DNA from: Panax quinquefolius
Taxonomy: Eukaryota; Streptophyta; Magnoliopsida; Apiales; Araliaceae
Direction of reading: 5' to 3'
Length of the DNA: 64,000 nt
Assembly: GCA_020205615.1 (NCBI GenBank)
Contig: CM035165.1
Location: 84,816,005 to 84,880,004, forward strand
The translations under genes were made by a program, and so were the position numbers. The notes beneath the pieces were generated by a model. It did no database searches, had not been told where the DNA came from, and saw nothing but the letters and a program-made list of their open reading frames with translations. Positions 1-10,338 of this stretch are shown one piece after another (position 1 is the stretch's first letter; the number at the start of each line of letters is the position of its first letter).

Positions 1-1678
1 ATTCCGATATCCGGTTTTTTTTTTAGGTAGGGAATATTATTTGTTGTACTACTCGTAAGGGTACTCTTTCTTTCTTATTTATGAAGAGAACTTACATTAT
101 TCCATTCTTTATTATTACATTGGAATAACTTGTATCTGTGGGCTACCCTATACTTGGTGAAATTCTTACATTATTCCATTCTTTATTATTATGTTGGAAT
201 AACTTTGTCTATCAAAGCAAAATCTTGCATATATGGTGAAATTCTTCTAATATTCCATTCTTTATTATTACATTTGGAATATCACATGCACAAAATTTTT
301 TTCTGGGAGGACTGGTTCCATTATTTATTATTACATTGGAATATCATACATGTCGTTTTTTCTGCTTGGGACTGGTTCCATTATTTATTATTACATTGGA
401 ATATCTGTCGGTGTTTTTCTGTTGGGACTGGTTCCATTCTTTATTATTACGTTGGAATATCATATGCATATGGGGGACTGGTTCCGTTATTTATTATTAC
501 ATTGGAATAACTTTATCATGCGATCTATCGCATGCATGGTGATTTCTTTTGTTATTCCATTCTTTATTATACTCGGTTGGTTAAAACTTTGACTTCTATA
601 CTCCATGAAATTAGTGGAATATCCTTGATATTTGCGCTTCATCCGATATCTTTTCATGGAAATATTCTTACGAGCATTCTTGAATTTTACTCTACAAAGC
701 GATATCATGTTGACAATTTGGGCGTTATCGGTTCTAGATAAATTAATTCTTGAACTTGTTTTATTGAATTCTTATATCATTGTCATCATCCTCATGTTTA
801 TATTTTGTTGAAAAGTCATACGTGGCACTATAGTGCATAGATGGACTTGGTATGATTATGACCGAGGATTATTCGGTATAATCATGCTTAGTAATGTTAC
901 AAATGATGTGGAAAAAGTCCTCATTGTTGGCGTAGTGCATTGATGGGATGTTTTTGGTATGATTATGGCTATGGATTCTCTTTGGTAGTAGTGCAAAGAT
1001 GAATTGTTTTATGGCATGATCGGGAATGAGTTGATGAAAACATGATTATCTTTAAGTAGTAGTGCATGGATAATTTTGTGGTCGTGATCTTAAAGAATAT
1101 CCTTGGTAGTAGTGCGCGGGGTGATTCGATGATGTGGATTATTTATTAAAATTTGAGTCCCGGTGATAAAAGTGATGAAAAACCTTTTAAATCATAGAAG
1201 ATAGTAGATTTTATTTCCTACTTGACTCTCTTAATGGATTGCTTGTTCATCATTGTGATTAAACTTGATAGTTATTATATTTTATCGGTTTAAACTTTGT
1301 TGAAGGCTAACGATAATTTATTACGCATTATCTTAGTCATAATATTTCTTCTTTGGGCTAGTTGAGCTCACCCTTTCTTTCTTTCCTTTGTTCTCTTGAG
1401 GAAATGAGAAATATATTTGGGACTAGTCGGGAGCAGTGATGGTCCTAGATGTTTGCATTAGTAGTTCTCACTATTATGTGAAATAGTGTGATAATAATTG
1501 TAATGAGTACTCCTTTTGAGTTTGTATACTCTCTAGTAGACAATATTTGTATTCAAACTCACAGTTTATGTTTTGTCGTATTGTACACGACAGTTGTATT
1601 ATTAAGTTGTATTTGAATTCTGTACCATGTATCTGGCGACTCAAGATGGGTGATGTATACCTATTTTGGGGCGTCGCG
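1..1678 (+). mobile_element. 5' LTR of Tekay-type gypsy element A (5' end outside window)
   Basis: This is a long terminal repeat whose start lies before the window. It matches the 3' half of the LTRs at 3805-6982, 32990-35490 and 40325-42839 segment by segment. Shared parts are the GGTAGGG leader, the TTCCA/TGGAA tandem units (about 95-560), the GTAGTGCA units (about 830-1120) and the terminal block ending in TATTTTGGGGCGTCGCGG. The expected end is GGGGGCGTCACA, so the terminus is mutated. A primer binding site follows directly, which makes this the 5' LTR. Short ORFs inside it are repeats read as protein and are not genes. Confidence 0.85.
95..560 (+). repeat. Tandem TTCCA...TGGAA units in LTR A
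   Basis: About eight imperfect units of roughly 50-76 bp begin near 100, 176, 252, 315, 371, 431, 482 and 555. Each has TTATTCCA or GGTTCCA, a T/A-rich spacer of about 16 bp, then TGGAATA, so each unit is a small inverted repeat. The same array sits at the same place in every LTR of the family. Confidence 0.75.
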
Positions 1679-1680
1679 GT

Positions 1681-1692
1681 TGGTATCAAAGC
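1681..1692 (+). other. Primer binding site (tRNA-iMet) of element A
   Basis: TGGTATCAAAGC lies just after the LTR end. It matches the complement of the plant initiator-Met tRNA 3' end (TGGTATCAGAGC) with one mismatch. Confidence 0.8.
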
Positions 1693-1870
1693 TTAGGGAT
1701 ATGATCCTGGTGAGATGTGAGACAAGAACTAGGAGGGAGAGATGGGGAATTCCTTCGTTATATGACCTACATAAGTTTAATTGGTATTTAATTGGTCGGT
1801 CAGAATATAGGGATAATATGTGATATGTTAATTTGTTAAATTAACCCTTGTTTTGTGATAGTATTTGAGA

Positions 1871-2400
1871 ATGACATCTAAAAATTTTGAGATGTGCAAT
1901 GGAGCAAAACAATATGAAGCGATGTCGCATTACGAGGCTAAGTTTGCGGAGTTATCGGTTTGCATCTCATTTGGTCGATAATGAGGAGAGAATGATGCGA
2001 ATGTTTACGTGAGGTTTGAAACCCGAAATACGTCAATACCTCATTTCTCATAAACTTTGTTTATATTCAGATATTGTGAATAGGGCTCGATTATTGGGCG
2101 CGATAATTAGTTAGCTCAACCAAAAGGTAACGACCAACAACACGATAATAATCATCTGGGTGGCAGCGGCCGTGAACAATGATAACCATCGTGGGGGAAA
2201 TTATCATGCCAAGAATGGTAACCACTTTAGTGGTAATCATGGCCAAGATAATAGAAGTGGAAATTTTAAGAAAGAAGGTCATTTAGCTCGATTTTTGTCG
2301 TATAGTGAAGTCGAGTCCATTTGGAATGGTGGGTGGCACAAGCGGATCTGAACAAGTCAAAATTGGTAGTTTAAGGAGAGCGTTTTTTCGTGACTGACGA
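1871..2400 (+). pseudogene. Gag remnant, element A
   Basis: Remnant of the Tekay-type capsid/nucleocapsid gene. The reading runs from an N-terminal stub straight into the C-terminal part of Gag (YEAKFAELSVCIS, then KPEIRQYLISHKLC). It then enters a Gly/Asn/His-rich segment near 2160-2280 and a zinc-knuckle-like tail. Compared with element B, 507 bp (169 codons) are missing. The junction lies at a TGGAGCA motif that occurs at both breakpoints in B. Stops and frameshifts are present, and no functional Gag is possible. Confidence 0.7.
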
Positions 2401-2760
2401 ATCGAGCGAAGTTATCACGGGTTAGTTAATTATAAATTCTTGCGAAGTTTATACCTTATTCGATCTGGGTTCTACCTATTCTTTTATCTCTCTTGCTTGT
2501 GCTCAGCGTTTAAATTTAACTCCGGAGAAGTTAGACTTTTACTTATTGGTTGAAACTTCGTTAGTAGAAACCCGTTACCTCCACTATTTATAAATCTTGT
2601 TGATTCAAATCGACACTTTCACGTTTACTGTCAATCTTATCTCTTTGAAAATACTTGCCTTTGATGCAATTTTAGAAATCGATTAGTTAACTACTCATCA
2701 TGCTTTTTCGTAAGGTTGTTAGCTTTCATATTCCTAACCAACTTTGTTATGCGAATTCAA
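2401..2760 (+). pseudogene. Aspartic protease remnant, element A
   Basis: Aligns with the protease of element B. The active-site neighbourhood reads YTLFDLGSTYSFIS and is followed by AQRLNLTPEKLDF. The family motif is LFD(S/T)GSTHSFI, so the catalytic Asp is kept but the next residue is Leu. Several stops follow. The protease would have cut Gag-Pol in the virus-like particle. Confidence 0.7.
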
Positions 2761-2814
2761 CAACCAAACCACTAAAGTCGATCATTGTCATATAAAGCCA
2801 TAAGTAAAAGAGCC

Positions 2815-2945
2815 CGGTCCTTTCGTTGTTGACTTTCTTGTGTGGAAATGCCAAAGCGGACTTTACATTGGCGGCGTCGTGAATAGCGATGGCAAGTTGA
2901 TAGGTATCAATGTGACGTGTTATCCAAGTCTTGGATGAGAGTCAC
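2815..2945 (+). other. Foreign patch shared with element D
   Basis: This stretch replaces the protease-RT linker of element B with unrelated sequence. The patch resembles the reverse complement of about 51425-51560 in element D. The strongest part is GATAGGTATCAATGTGACGT followed by TATCCAAG, TTGGAT and GAGTCAC. Its origin is unknown. Confidence 0.5.
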
Positions 2946-3063
2946 AGTTTTGAATGATATTTCTATTGTTAATAAATTTCCTGACGTATTCTTGAAGTCT
3001 TCTTAGCCTACCGCTAGAGCGTGAAATCAAATTTTGTATTGACCTCAGTACAAAACCCATTTC

Positions 3064-3425
3064 TTAAACCCTCAAATATTTCTTTACTTAAAATGAATGT
3101 AACATGAGCTAAAGACGTTGGCTCGAGCTGTTGAAGATTACGGTCGTACCATTCAATACCATCGTGGGAAAGCCAACGTGGTAGCTGACGCATTGAGTAG
3201 AAGATCGTATGCGTTTACGAGTGCGATGTTGTTAACACAAAGGCCCATTTTGTACAACTTACAAATGATGAAGATGGAGTTAAATAATCTAGGAAACCCA
3301 TGTGAAGATAACAAATATACGATTACAATCGACTTTAATCGATAAAGATAAAGCCGCTCAAGCTACACACCCGGAGCTGATGAATGTGAAGAAGAAGGTT
3401 CAAGAGGGCGTTATTCTAGAAGCAA
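3064..3425 (+). pseudogene. RNase H tail and integrase N-terminal stub, element A
   Basis: The stretch shows LKYFFT, then VEDYGRTIQYHRGKANVVADALSRRS, the usual end of Ty3/gypsy RNase H running into the connection to integrase. Compared with B, 1,088 bp holding the whole RT and most of RNase H are deleted just upstream. AAAGCC lies at both breakpoints in B. The frame breaks after about 3345. Confidence 0.75.
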
Positions 3426-3776
3426 GAATCGACGAAGAGAGGAAATCTCAACCCTCGATTTAATTGGTCCATTTGAAATCCTCGATGAAGTAAGAACTGT
3501 GGCATATAGACTCGTTTTACCGCCAAGTATGTTGCGTGTTCATAACGTTTTTTTTTGTATCGACGTTACATAAATATGTGGACGACTCGAACCACATTAT
3601 TAATTTAGAATCGGACGAGATAACGGCTGATTTAACGTTTGAGGAGATACGTGTTAAAATCTTGGATAAGAAGAATCGTATTCAACACTCAACGGTTATA
3701 CCTCGAGAGTTAGAATTTGAAATGAAGTCGAGGTATCCTCACACATTGACATACCAATGCGTACGTAAATTTTGAG
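3426..3776 (+). pseudogene. Integrase C-terminus and chromodomain remnant, element A
   Basis: The reading joins the end of the RNase H/integrase spacer to the integrase C-terminal region (VRTVAYRLVLPPSMLRVHNV). It continues into a chromodomain-like stretch (HIINLESDEITADLTFEEI, then ILDKK, then ELEFEMKSRYP). The zinc-binding and DDE catalytic parts are deleted: 965 bp are missing relative to B, with AAGA at the junction. In chromoviruses this domain steers insertion by binding modified histones. It is non-functional here. Confidence 0.75.
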
Positions 3777-3789
3777 GGCGAAAATTCCA

Positions 3790-3804
3790 TAAGGAGGGAG
3801 ATTG
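3790..3804 (+). other. Polypurine tract of element A
   Basis: A purine-rich run (AAGGAGGGAGA) lies directly before the TGTGAGACCCC start of the 3' LTR. It is the usual primer for plus-strand DNA synthesis. Confidence 0.75.
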
Positions 3805-5143
3805 TGAGACCCCGTGATTTTATGAATAAATATTTAATTTTCTCAAAATAATTTTTTAAATATTATGGTGTGGATTTGATATAATGTTATAGTTGTGGGT
3901 TATATTTATAAATTTTGCAAAATCATGAGTTGTTATATAATATTCGATTGGTGGGAGAATATTCTTTTTGTCGGGGAATATCAAATGCGATGGTACAATC
4001 ATTGGTGGACCCCTAATGGAATTATTGTCGGATTGAGAAAATGACAAAATACTTTATGAAAATAAGCGGCGGAAGTTTTACAGATTAAGCTGTTGAAACA
4101 CCGGTGTTAAAAATGCGATGTCTGGCGTGGTTGTAGTAGTAGCACGGTATTGATTATTGATGCTTACGTGAGAAGTCACTCGATTTATACTCAATTATTA
4201 CTACGATAATTCTTTGCATCATATCTTTTATATTATTGATTTGATTATTATTCTGAGTATCATCTGCATAATATGATATATTATTAAATCAATGATTGAG
4301 ATGACAAAGTTATTCATATTATTATTTGCAATATTGACAATGTCTAGAAGTTACATCGAGGAGAGGTTTGGTCACCTAATTGCGGCATGATGATAAGGAG
4401 AAATCCTTATCGGAAAGCCCCCTCTTTCACAGAAGCGACTGGTTGTTAAATATTGTGAGTTATAATATTAATGATGAATGTTATTAAAATTGAAGTTGTG
4501 TTAGGAGTTGAATTTGGAGGCAGTGGACGTGATATTTGAGTCGGAACGATGAAATTAGTAAAAATAGTCTATAAACACAAAATTTTTCAAGATTCACTAT
4601 TTGGTGAAAAAGTCGATAGTTGACTTTTTTGGAAAAAATCAAACTTCAAAATTTCAAAATTTATATTGTTGATAAAAATAGTTTCATTATGTTGGAATTG
4701 TTTGTGTTAGTGAAAATCGACATCTATTAGATGATAATTGATGTGCAGGGGTTATATTGATAAATCGGGTAATTTATCGGATAAATGAGCAATTAATTGC
4801 TACTAATTCACATGCTTATATAACTATTTGTTCACATATGTGTACTATTGAATCACATTCTTGTACTATTAGGGGAGTTGGTGCAAAATTGATAATACTT
4901 GCATGACTAAGTTAAAAATGGAGGTATAGATGGAGGTCTTATCTTTGTAATTATTTTTATCACATGATTAGAACTATTGAGTCACATGATTTACTATTGA
5001 TTCACATTATTTACTATTAGGGGAGTTGGTGCAAGTTTGATAATACTTGCGGGACTAAATTAAAAATGAAAAAAAAAGAGGAAGGTATTATCTTTGTAAT
5101 ATTTTGAGCCCCAAAGCGTGCGATTATCGAAACTATATTTTCC

Positions 5144-5152
5144 TATAAATAG
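5144..5152 (+). promoter_or_regulatory. TATA box in 3' LTR of element A
   Basis: TATAAATAG occurs about 100 bp before the GGTAGGG leader. The same motif lies at the matching place in the other LTRs (33841, 41194, 56927, and reversed at 48338 and 55111), which supports an LTR promoter. Confidence 0.6.
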
Positions 5153-5339
5153 AAGCTCATTCTTCCTTCATTTCTCACCAATTCACAAAAGCTTTAGAGC
5201 AATTATTATAGAGAGAAATTATAGAGAAAAGAAGAAGAAGTCTGCTACCTCCTTTATTCCGATTATCAATTTTTTTTTAAGGTAGGGAATATTATTTGTT
5301 GTACTCGTAAGGGGTACTCTTTCTTTCTTATTTATGAAG

Positions 5340-5830
5340 AGAACTTACATTATTCCATTCTTTATTATTACATTGGAATAACTTTTGTATCTGTGAGCTA
5401 CCCATACTTGGTGAAATTCTTACATTATTCCATTCTTTATTATTATGTTGGAATAACTTTATACATGCAAATCTTTGCATACATGGTGAAATTCTTCTAA
5501 TATTCCATTCTTTATTATTACATTGGAATATATCACATGCATGCATTTTTACATGGGACTGGTTAGATTATTTATTATTACATTGGAATATCTTGTTTGT
5601 GTGTTTTCTTGGGACTGGTTCCGTTATTTTTTATTACATTGGAATATCATGTTTCGGTGCGTTTTTCATGGACATGGTTCCATTCTTTATTATTACATTG
5701 GAATATCACATCTACATGCATTTTCTGTGGGACTGGTTCCGATTATTTATTATTACATTGGAATAACTTTTGCATCTTGATCTATCGCGTGCATGGTGAT
5801 TTCTTTTGTTATTCCATTCTTTATTATACT
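5340..5830 (+). repeat. Tandem TTCCA...TGGAA units in 3' LTR of element A
   Basis: Second copy in the window of the hairpin-like tandem array. About seven units carry TTCCATTCTTTATTATTAC followed by TTGGAATA, with variable linkers. Confidence 0.75.
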
Positions 5831-6982
5831 CGGTTGGTTAAAACTTTGACTTCTATACTCCATGAAATTAGTGGAATATCCTTGATATTTGCGCTTCATC
5901 GAGTATCTTTTCATGGAAATATTCTTCTAAACATTCTTGAATTTTACTCTACAAAAGATTATCGTGTTGACAATTTGGGCGTTATCGGTTCTAGATAAAT
6001 TAATTCTTGAACTTGTTTTATTGAATTCTTATATCATTGTCATCATCCTCATGTTTATATATTTTGTTGAAAGTCATACGTGGCACTGTGGTGCATAGAT
6101 GGACTTGGTATGATTATGACGAGGTTATTATTCGGTATAATCATAAGTAGTAATGTTACAAATGATGTGGAAAAAGTCCTCATTGGCCGTAGTGCATTGA
6201 TGGGACGAGTTTTTGGTATGATTATGGCTATGGATTCTCTTTGGGTAGTAGTGCGAAGATGAATTATTTTATGGCATGATCGGGATAGTTGATGAAAACA
6301 TGATTATCTTTAGTAGTAGTGCATGGATAATTAAGTGGTCGTGATCTTAAAGAATATCCTTGGTAGTAGTAGTGCGGGGTGATTCGATGATGTGGATTAT
6401 TTATTAAATTTGAGTCCCATCGATAAAAGTGATGAAAAACCTTTTAAATCATAGAAGATAGTAGATTTTATTCCCTACTTGACTCTTTTAATGGATTGCT
6501 TGTTCATTATAGTTAAACTTGATAGTTATTATATTTTATCGGTTTAACTGTTGTTGAAGGCTAACGATAAATTATTACGCATTATCTTAGTCATAATATT
6601 TCTTCTTTGGGCTAGTTGAGCTCACCCTTTCTTTCTTTGTTCTCTTGAGGAAATGAGAGCGTGTATTTGGGACTAGTCGGGGAGCAGTGATGGTCCTAGA
6701 TGTTTGCATTAGTAGTCCTCACTATTACTATGAATGAAATAGTGTGATAATAATTGTAATGAGGACTCCTTTTGAGTTTGTATACTCTCAAACTCAGTGT
6801 TTAATATTTGTATTCAAACTCAGTTGATTTTATGTTGTTTTGAATTCGTATTATCGGCGACTCAAGATGGGTGATGTAGCTTTTTGGGGGGTATTATTAA
6901 GTTGTATTTGAATCTCCTTTTCAACGATTTATTTTCTAGGACCATCGTGGTGTTGAGCGACTCGAGATGGGTGATGTATACC

Positions 6983-7865
6983 TCCAATTTTGGTCGATCT
7001 TTGTTTCTCATTGTTGAGAATGTAGCATGCACAACCAAATACATGAAAGTAGCTGACACTTGGCTTTCTTCCTTTCCACAGTTCGTAGGGAGTCTTCTTT
7101 ATCGTATAGTGTATAAACGATTTATTACGAGTGCGAAGATACGGTGTTGATGACTTTCACCGGAAGTATTCAGCGGATGAAATTTCTTTGCTAGTAGAGT
7201 TCTTCCAACCTCTATCAACGTACTGTTCTTTCTCTCAGCTACTCCATTTTGTTGAGGAGTTCATGGAGCTGAGAAGTTGTGACTGATGCCATTGTCTGTG
7301 CAAAACTGGTCCATCTCAGAGAAGTCAAATTCTCTGCCATGATCACTCCTTATAGCCTTGATTTTCTCCCATTTCTCATTCATCACCAGTCTGAACATCT
7401 TGATTAGTTGGGAGCTTGTTTCATCTTTTGAGTTTAGAAAGAACACCCATGTGAATCTAGTGTCGTCATCCACTACGACCAATGAGTATCTCTTCCCTCC
7501 AAGGCTTGTTGTTGGAATTGTCCCAAAGATCCATGTGAAGCAGTTGCAGAGGCTTGTCAATTGAGTTGACAGTTTTGCTCTTGAATGAGCTTCTAGTCTG
7601 CTTTCCAAGCTGACAAGCATTGCATGGCCTTTCTTTGATGAAGCTGAACTTGGGTAAGCCTGCTAATAGATCCTTGGAGGCCAGTTTAGACATGCTTTTG
7701 AAGTTGAGATGAGACAGTCTTTTATGCCATAACCAGCTCATTTCTTCAGATGCTTTAGCCAGAAAGCATATTGTCTCATCAGAGCTTAGTTGACCAAGAT
7801 TAACAGTGTAGACATTTCCTTCTCTTATTCCGGTCAGCTTTATAGAGGATGTCTTCAGATCTCTG
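6983..7865 (-). pseudogene. Sirevirus-type copia integrase (truncated, frameshifted)
   Basis: The minus strand encodes the GAG-pre-integrase zinc domain (HKRLSHLNF, then CNACQLGKQ), read in the 7466-7741 frame. The integrase core follows in the 7261-7620 frame (DTRFTWVFFLNSKDE, IRSDHGREF) and then TPQQNGVAERKN, which carries the third acidic residue of the DDE triad. A frameshift near 7480-7560 separates the two parts. The tail resembling YFHVFGCACYILNN runs to about 6985, where it meets the gypsy LTR. Reverse transcriptase, RNase H and the 3' LTR of this copy are absent. Confidence 0.85.
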
Positions 7866-7867
7866 AC

Positions 7868-8137
7868 TTAACGTTGATTATTGAGGAAGGTGACTTTATG
7901 ACCCTTGTCGCAGAGTTGACTTATGCTCAGAAGATTGTGTTGTAATCCTTCCACATAGGCTATTTTACTGAAGGATATTGAACCATTCCCAGCTGAGCCA
8001 TATCCTCTTGTCTTCCCAGAGCCATTGTCTCCGAAGATGACTGACGGACCCTCTTTCTTTATGAAGTTAGACATGAGGGCTTTGTTCCCAGTCATGTGCC
8101 TTGAGCATCCACTGTCCAGATACCAGGTTGTTATCAT
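7868..8137 (-). pseudogene. Copia aspartic protease (Sirevirus type)
   Basis: The minus-strand frame has the copia protease motif WYLDSGCSRHMTG near its start. VIFGDNGSGKTRGYG and LQHNLLSISQLCDKG follow, the usual order at the protease to pre-integrase boundary of Sireviruses. The catalytic DSG is intact. The frame closes at a stop at 7868, so the polyprotein is broken here although the domain itself looks whole. Confidence 0.85.
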
Positions 8138-8139
8138 GG

Positions 8140-8800
8140 AGCTTGGTTTCTGTGGTAAGATTAAACTCTCATTTTGGTACCCATACTTGCATGGGTCCTA
8201 CTTTGTTAGTACCCTTGGGAACCCAAATTTGCTTTATTTTGGGTCTCATATGCATAGGATTATGGTAGCATATTGCAGCCTTATGACTAACCTTATTACA
8301 TACAAAGCATTTAATATGATGCATGCTTTTGTGTGTATGTGGATTCTTCCTCCATTTGGACTTATATGGGTTCTTAGCAATCCTTCCTTTATACTGGTTC
8401 TCCTTTTTCCATGTATCCTTGTGATTCATGATTTGAGAGGAGTGAAGCTTAACTCTACTGTTCCTTCCTAGTTAGTTCATGGAGTTGATTTTACTCGACT
8501 CTACGACCCTTCGAGGTTGGAGAGTAGTGACTAGGTTACTCTTCTCTTTTCTGAAACCTAGGCCAGTAAGGAATCTTTTATTCCTTGGAATATGGATTGG
8601 ATCAGAAGAGTAGGGTTGGACTAATTCTTCCTTCTTTGAGGATTTCACAAATGTAATACTTCTACTAAAACTTAAAATATTACTAGAGCTAGTTTCCTTT
8701 ATCTTTTCCACATATGGTTCTGAGGTGGATTCCCCAAAGCCTAAACCTGTTCTGTCAGATGCACTTCTCTGACTGGAGATCAGGAAGTCCATGGAAGAAG
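8140..8800 (-). pseudogene. Gag-Pol linker with second zinc knuckle (Sirevirus)
   Basis: The minus strand shows a second CX2C-type knuckle (CFVCNKVSHKAAIC, about 8268-8309) followed by KQIWVPKGT and VWVPK, phrases found before the protease in Sireviruses. Upstream (8472-8792) is a Ser/Arg-rich segment of low complexity. Frames are interrupted by stops between the pieces. It lies between the acidic linker and the protease, as expected for one Gag-Pol polyprotein. Confidence 0.7.
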
Positions 8801-8931
8801 AGGATTTATTCCATGTAGAGATTGTCTTTTCTAGTTCCTCAATTTTAGAGGTTAGACTTGATTCTCTTTGTGCATTAAGTTCATTGGTCTGTTTTAAGAG
8901 CTTATTCTCAGTTTCAAATTTGGAGAGAGAA

Positions 8932-9430
8932 TTAGTACTTAGAAGAGTTGTTTTCCAGTTCTTCCTGAACTTTCTCTTTTTGAAGAATAGAATAATCTTT
9001 AGATAGAACTCTGAACCATTTCATGTATTGATGCAGATCAGATGTTATGCCATGTAGTGTAGTTCTTAAGTCATCAATATCTACATCAGGAGAGTTAAAG
9101 TCAAATACCTCATCTATACTTACTTCATGAATGTCAGAGCTCTTCTTATCCTTTGTATGTTTGGCCATCAGGCAAAGATTTTCCATTTGAGGATCTTCAT
9201 CATCTCCAGATTCGAGAGTCGAGTCGTTGTCTGAGTCACTCCATGATCCTCCGGCCACAAGACCTTTGTCTTCCTTCTGAGGCCTCTTATTGCCTTTGAA
9301 TTCTTTCTTTGAATTTGATTTCCTCTTTAGTTCTTCTCTAAGAGGTTTGTTGCAGTTTGCAATGAAATGGCCAGGCTTCTTGCAGTTGTAGCATAAATTA
9401 TTTATCTGCTCCTAGCTGATGTAGTTGTTG
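8932..9430 (-). pseudogene. Gag nucleocapsid and acidic linker (Sirevirus)
   Basis: The minus strand carries a canonical CX2CX4HX4C knuckle (CYNCKKPGHFIANC) at about 9350-9395, then a Lys-rich stretch. From 9258 an acidic segment follows (SDSDNDSTLESGDDEDPQME), then a helical, Lys/Glu-rich part suggestive of a coiled coil. This binds element RNA during packaging. A frameshift near 9440 separates it from the upstream Gag. Confidence 0.8.
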
Positions 9431-9442
9431 ACTTTCTTTGGT

Positions 9443-10285
9443 TTAGTTATTGCCTTGACGCATGAATCTTTTGAGTCTTCTTACCAGCATTGCAAAGTCC
9501 TCATCATCATCTTCGTCATAGTCAGAGTCATTTTCAGTGTTAGCTTTGGAGATGTTATTTGTTGCTTTGAGAGCAACCCCTTTGTCCTTCTTTCTTCCTT
9601 CAGATAGAGTTTCTGCTCGTTGAGTCAGCTCCAGTTCATATGTGAGAAGGTTGCCATATAACTGTTGAACAGTCATTTCATGGAGATTCTTTAATTCTTT
9701 GATGGCAGTGGTTTTAGCATCCCACTTGCTAGGTAAGACTCTCATGAACTTTATGATTAGATCTTTATTTGGATAGATCTTTCTATAATCTCGGAGAGAG
9801 TTGGACAGAACATTGAATCTTTCGTAGGTGGAAGTGACATTTTCTCCTCGAACGTGGGCAAACATTTCATATTGTTGAGTCAGAAGAGATTGCTTGTTTT
9901 CTCTAACTTCTTCTGTTCCTTCATATATGATGAGCAATGCTTCCTATACTTCCTTTGTTGTTTTGTTGTTGACAACATTTTCAAATAGGTCATCTTCTAA
10001 GGATTGAAACAAAATGTTCTTGGCTTTTTTGTCGAGTTGGACAGCTTTCTTTTCGTTGTCAATCCATTCTGCTTTGACCTTGATCTGAATTTTGTTTGGG
10101 TCGTCTGAAGTTGGTGCAAGCTTTTTAGGAATGTAGGGCCCATTTTGAACAGTTTCAAATAGATCTTCATCTATTGAATCCATGTAGGCTTGCATACAAA
10201 CTTTCCAATTGGCGAATTTATCTTTGTTGCACATATGTGGCTTACTGCCTCCTCTAGTCTTTGATTCGCTTATTAGATGTGCCAT
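9443..10285 (-). pseudogene. Copia gag (Sirevirus type), one in-frame stop
   Basis: The first ATG after the primer site starts MAHLISES at 10285. Typical copia capsid phrases follow: KFANWKVCMQAYMDSIDEDLF, AKNILFQSL, YEMFAHVRGENVTSTYERF and LPSKWDAKTTAI. One amber codon near 9944 splits an otherwise continuous frame of about 280 codons, so the break is small. The C-terminal part ends in an acidic Asp/Glu run. It would form the virus-like particle. Confidence 0.88.
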
Positions 10286-10324
10286 TGGATCTACTTAAGC
10301 TTTGTAGGCTATTTGATAGAACCT

Positions 10325-10336
10325 GCTCTGATACCA
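10325..10336 (-). other. Primer binding site (tRNA-iMet) of minus-strand Sirevirus
   Basis: On the minus strand this reads TGGTATCAGAGC, a perfect 12-base match to the complement of the plant initiator-Met tRNA 3' end, two bases after the LTR. Confidence 0.92.
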
Positions 10337-10338
10337 AT

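Larger units (their letters stand above)
3805..6982 (+). mobile_element. 3' LTR of Tekay-type element A
   Basis: Begins TGTGAGACCCCG and carries all the LTR blocks: TATA box, GGTAGGG leader, TTCCA/TGGAA array (about 5340-5830), GTAGTGCA array (about 6080-6390) and terminal block. The 3' end is disturbed. The motif around GATGGGTGATGTA occurs twice (about 6856-6880 and 6955-6983), and the canonical GGGGGCGTCACA end is missing. The Sirevirus fragment starts straight after. The target duplication cannot be checked because the 5' end is outside the window. Confidence 0.85.

Noticed and set aside
130..742. Cluster of overlapping ORFs rich in Leu, Ile, Tyr and Trp (recurring at 5523-5998, 34173-34644, 41475-41996, 57189-57760, 60886-61269)
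   Set aside because: They are translations of the TTCCA/TGGAA tandem array of the LTRs. The frames are not conserved between copies and the peptides are repeat-driven.
7358..9607. Plus-strand ORFs opposite the Sirevirus coding region
   Set aside because: They are shadows of the minus-strand gag, protease and integrase frames.
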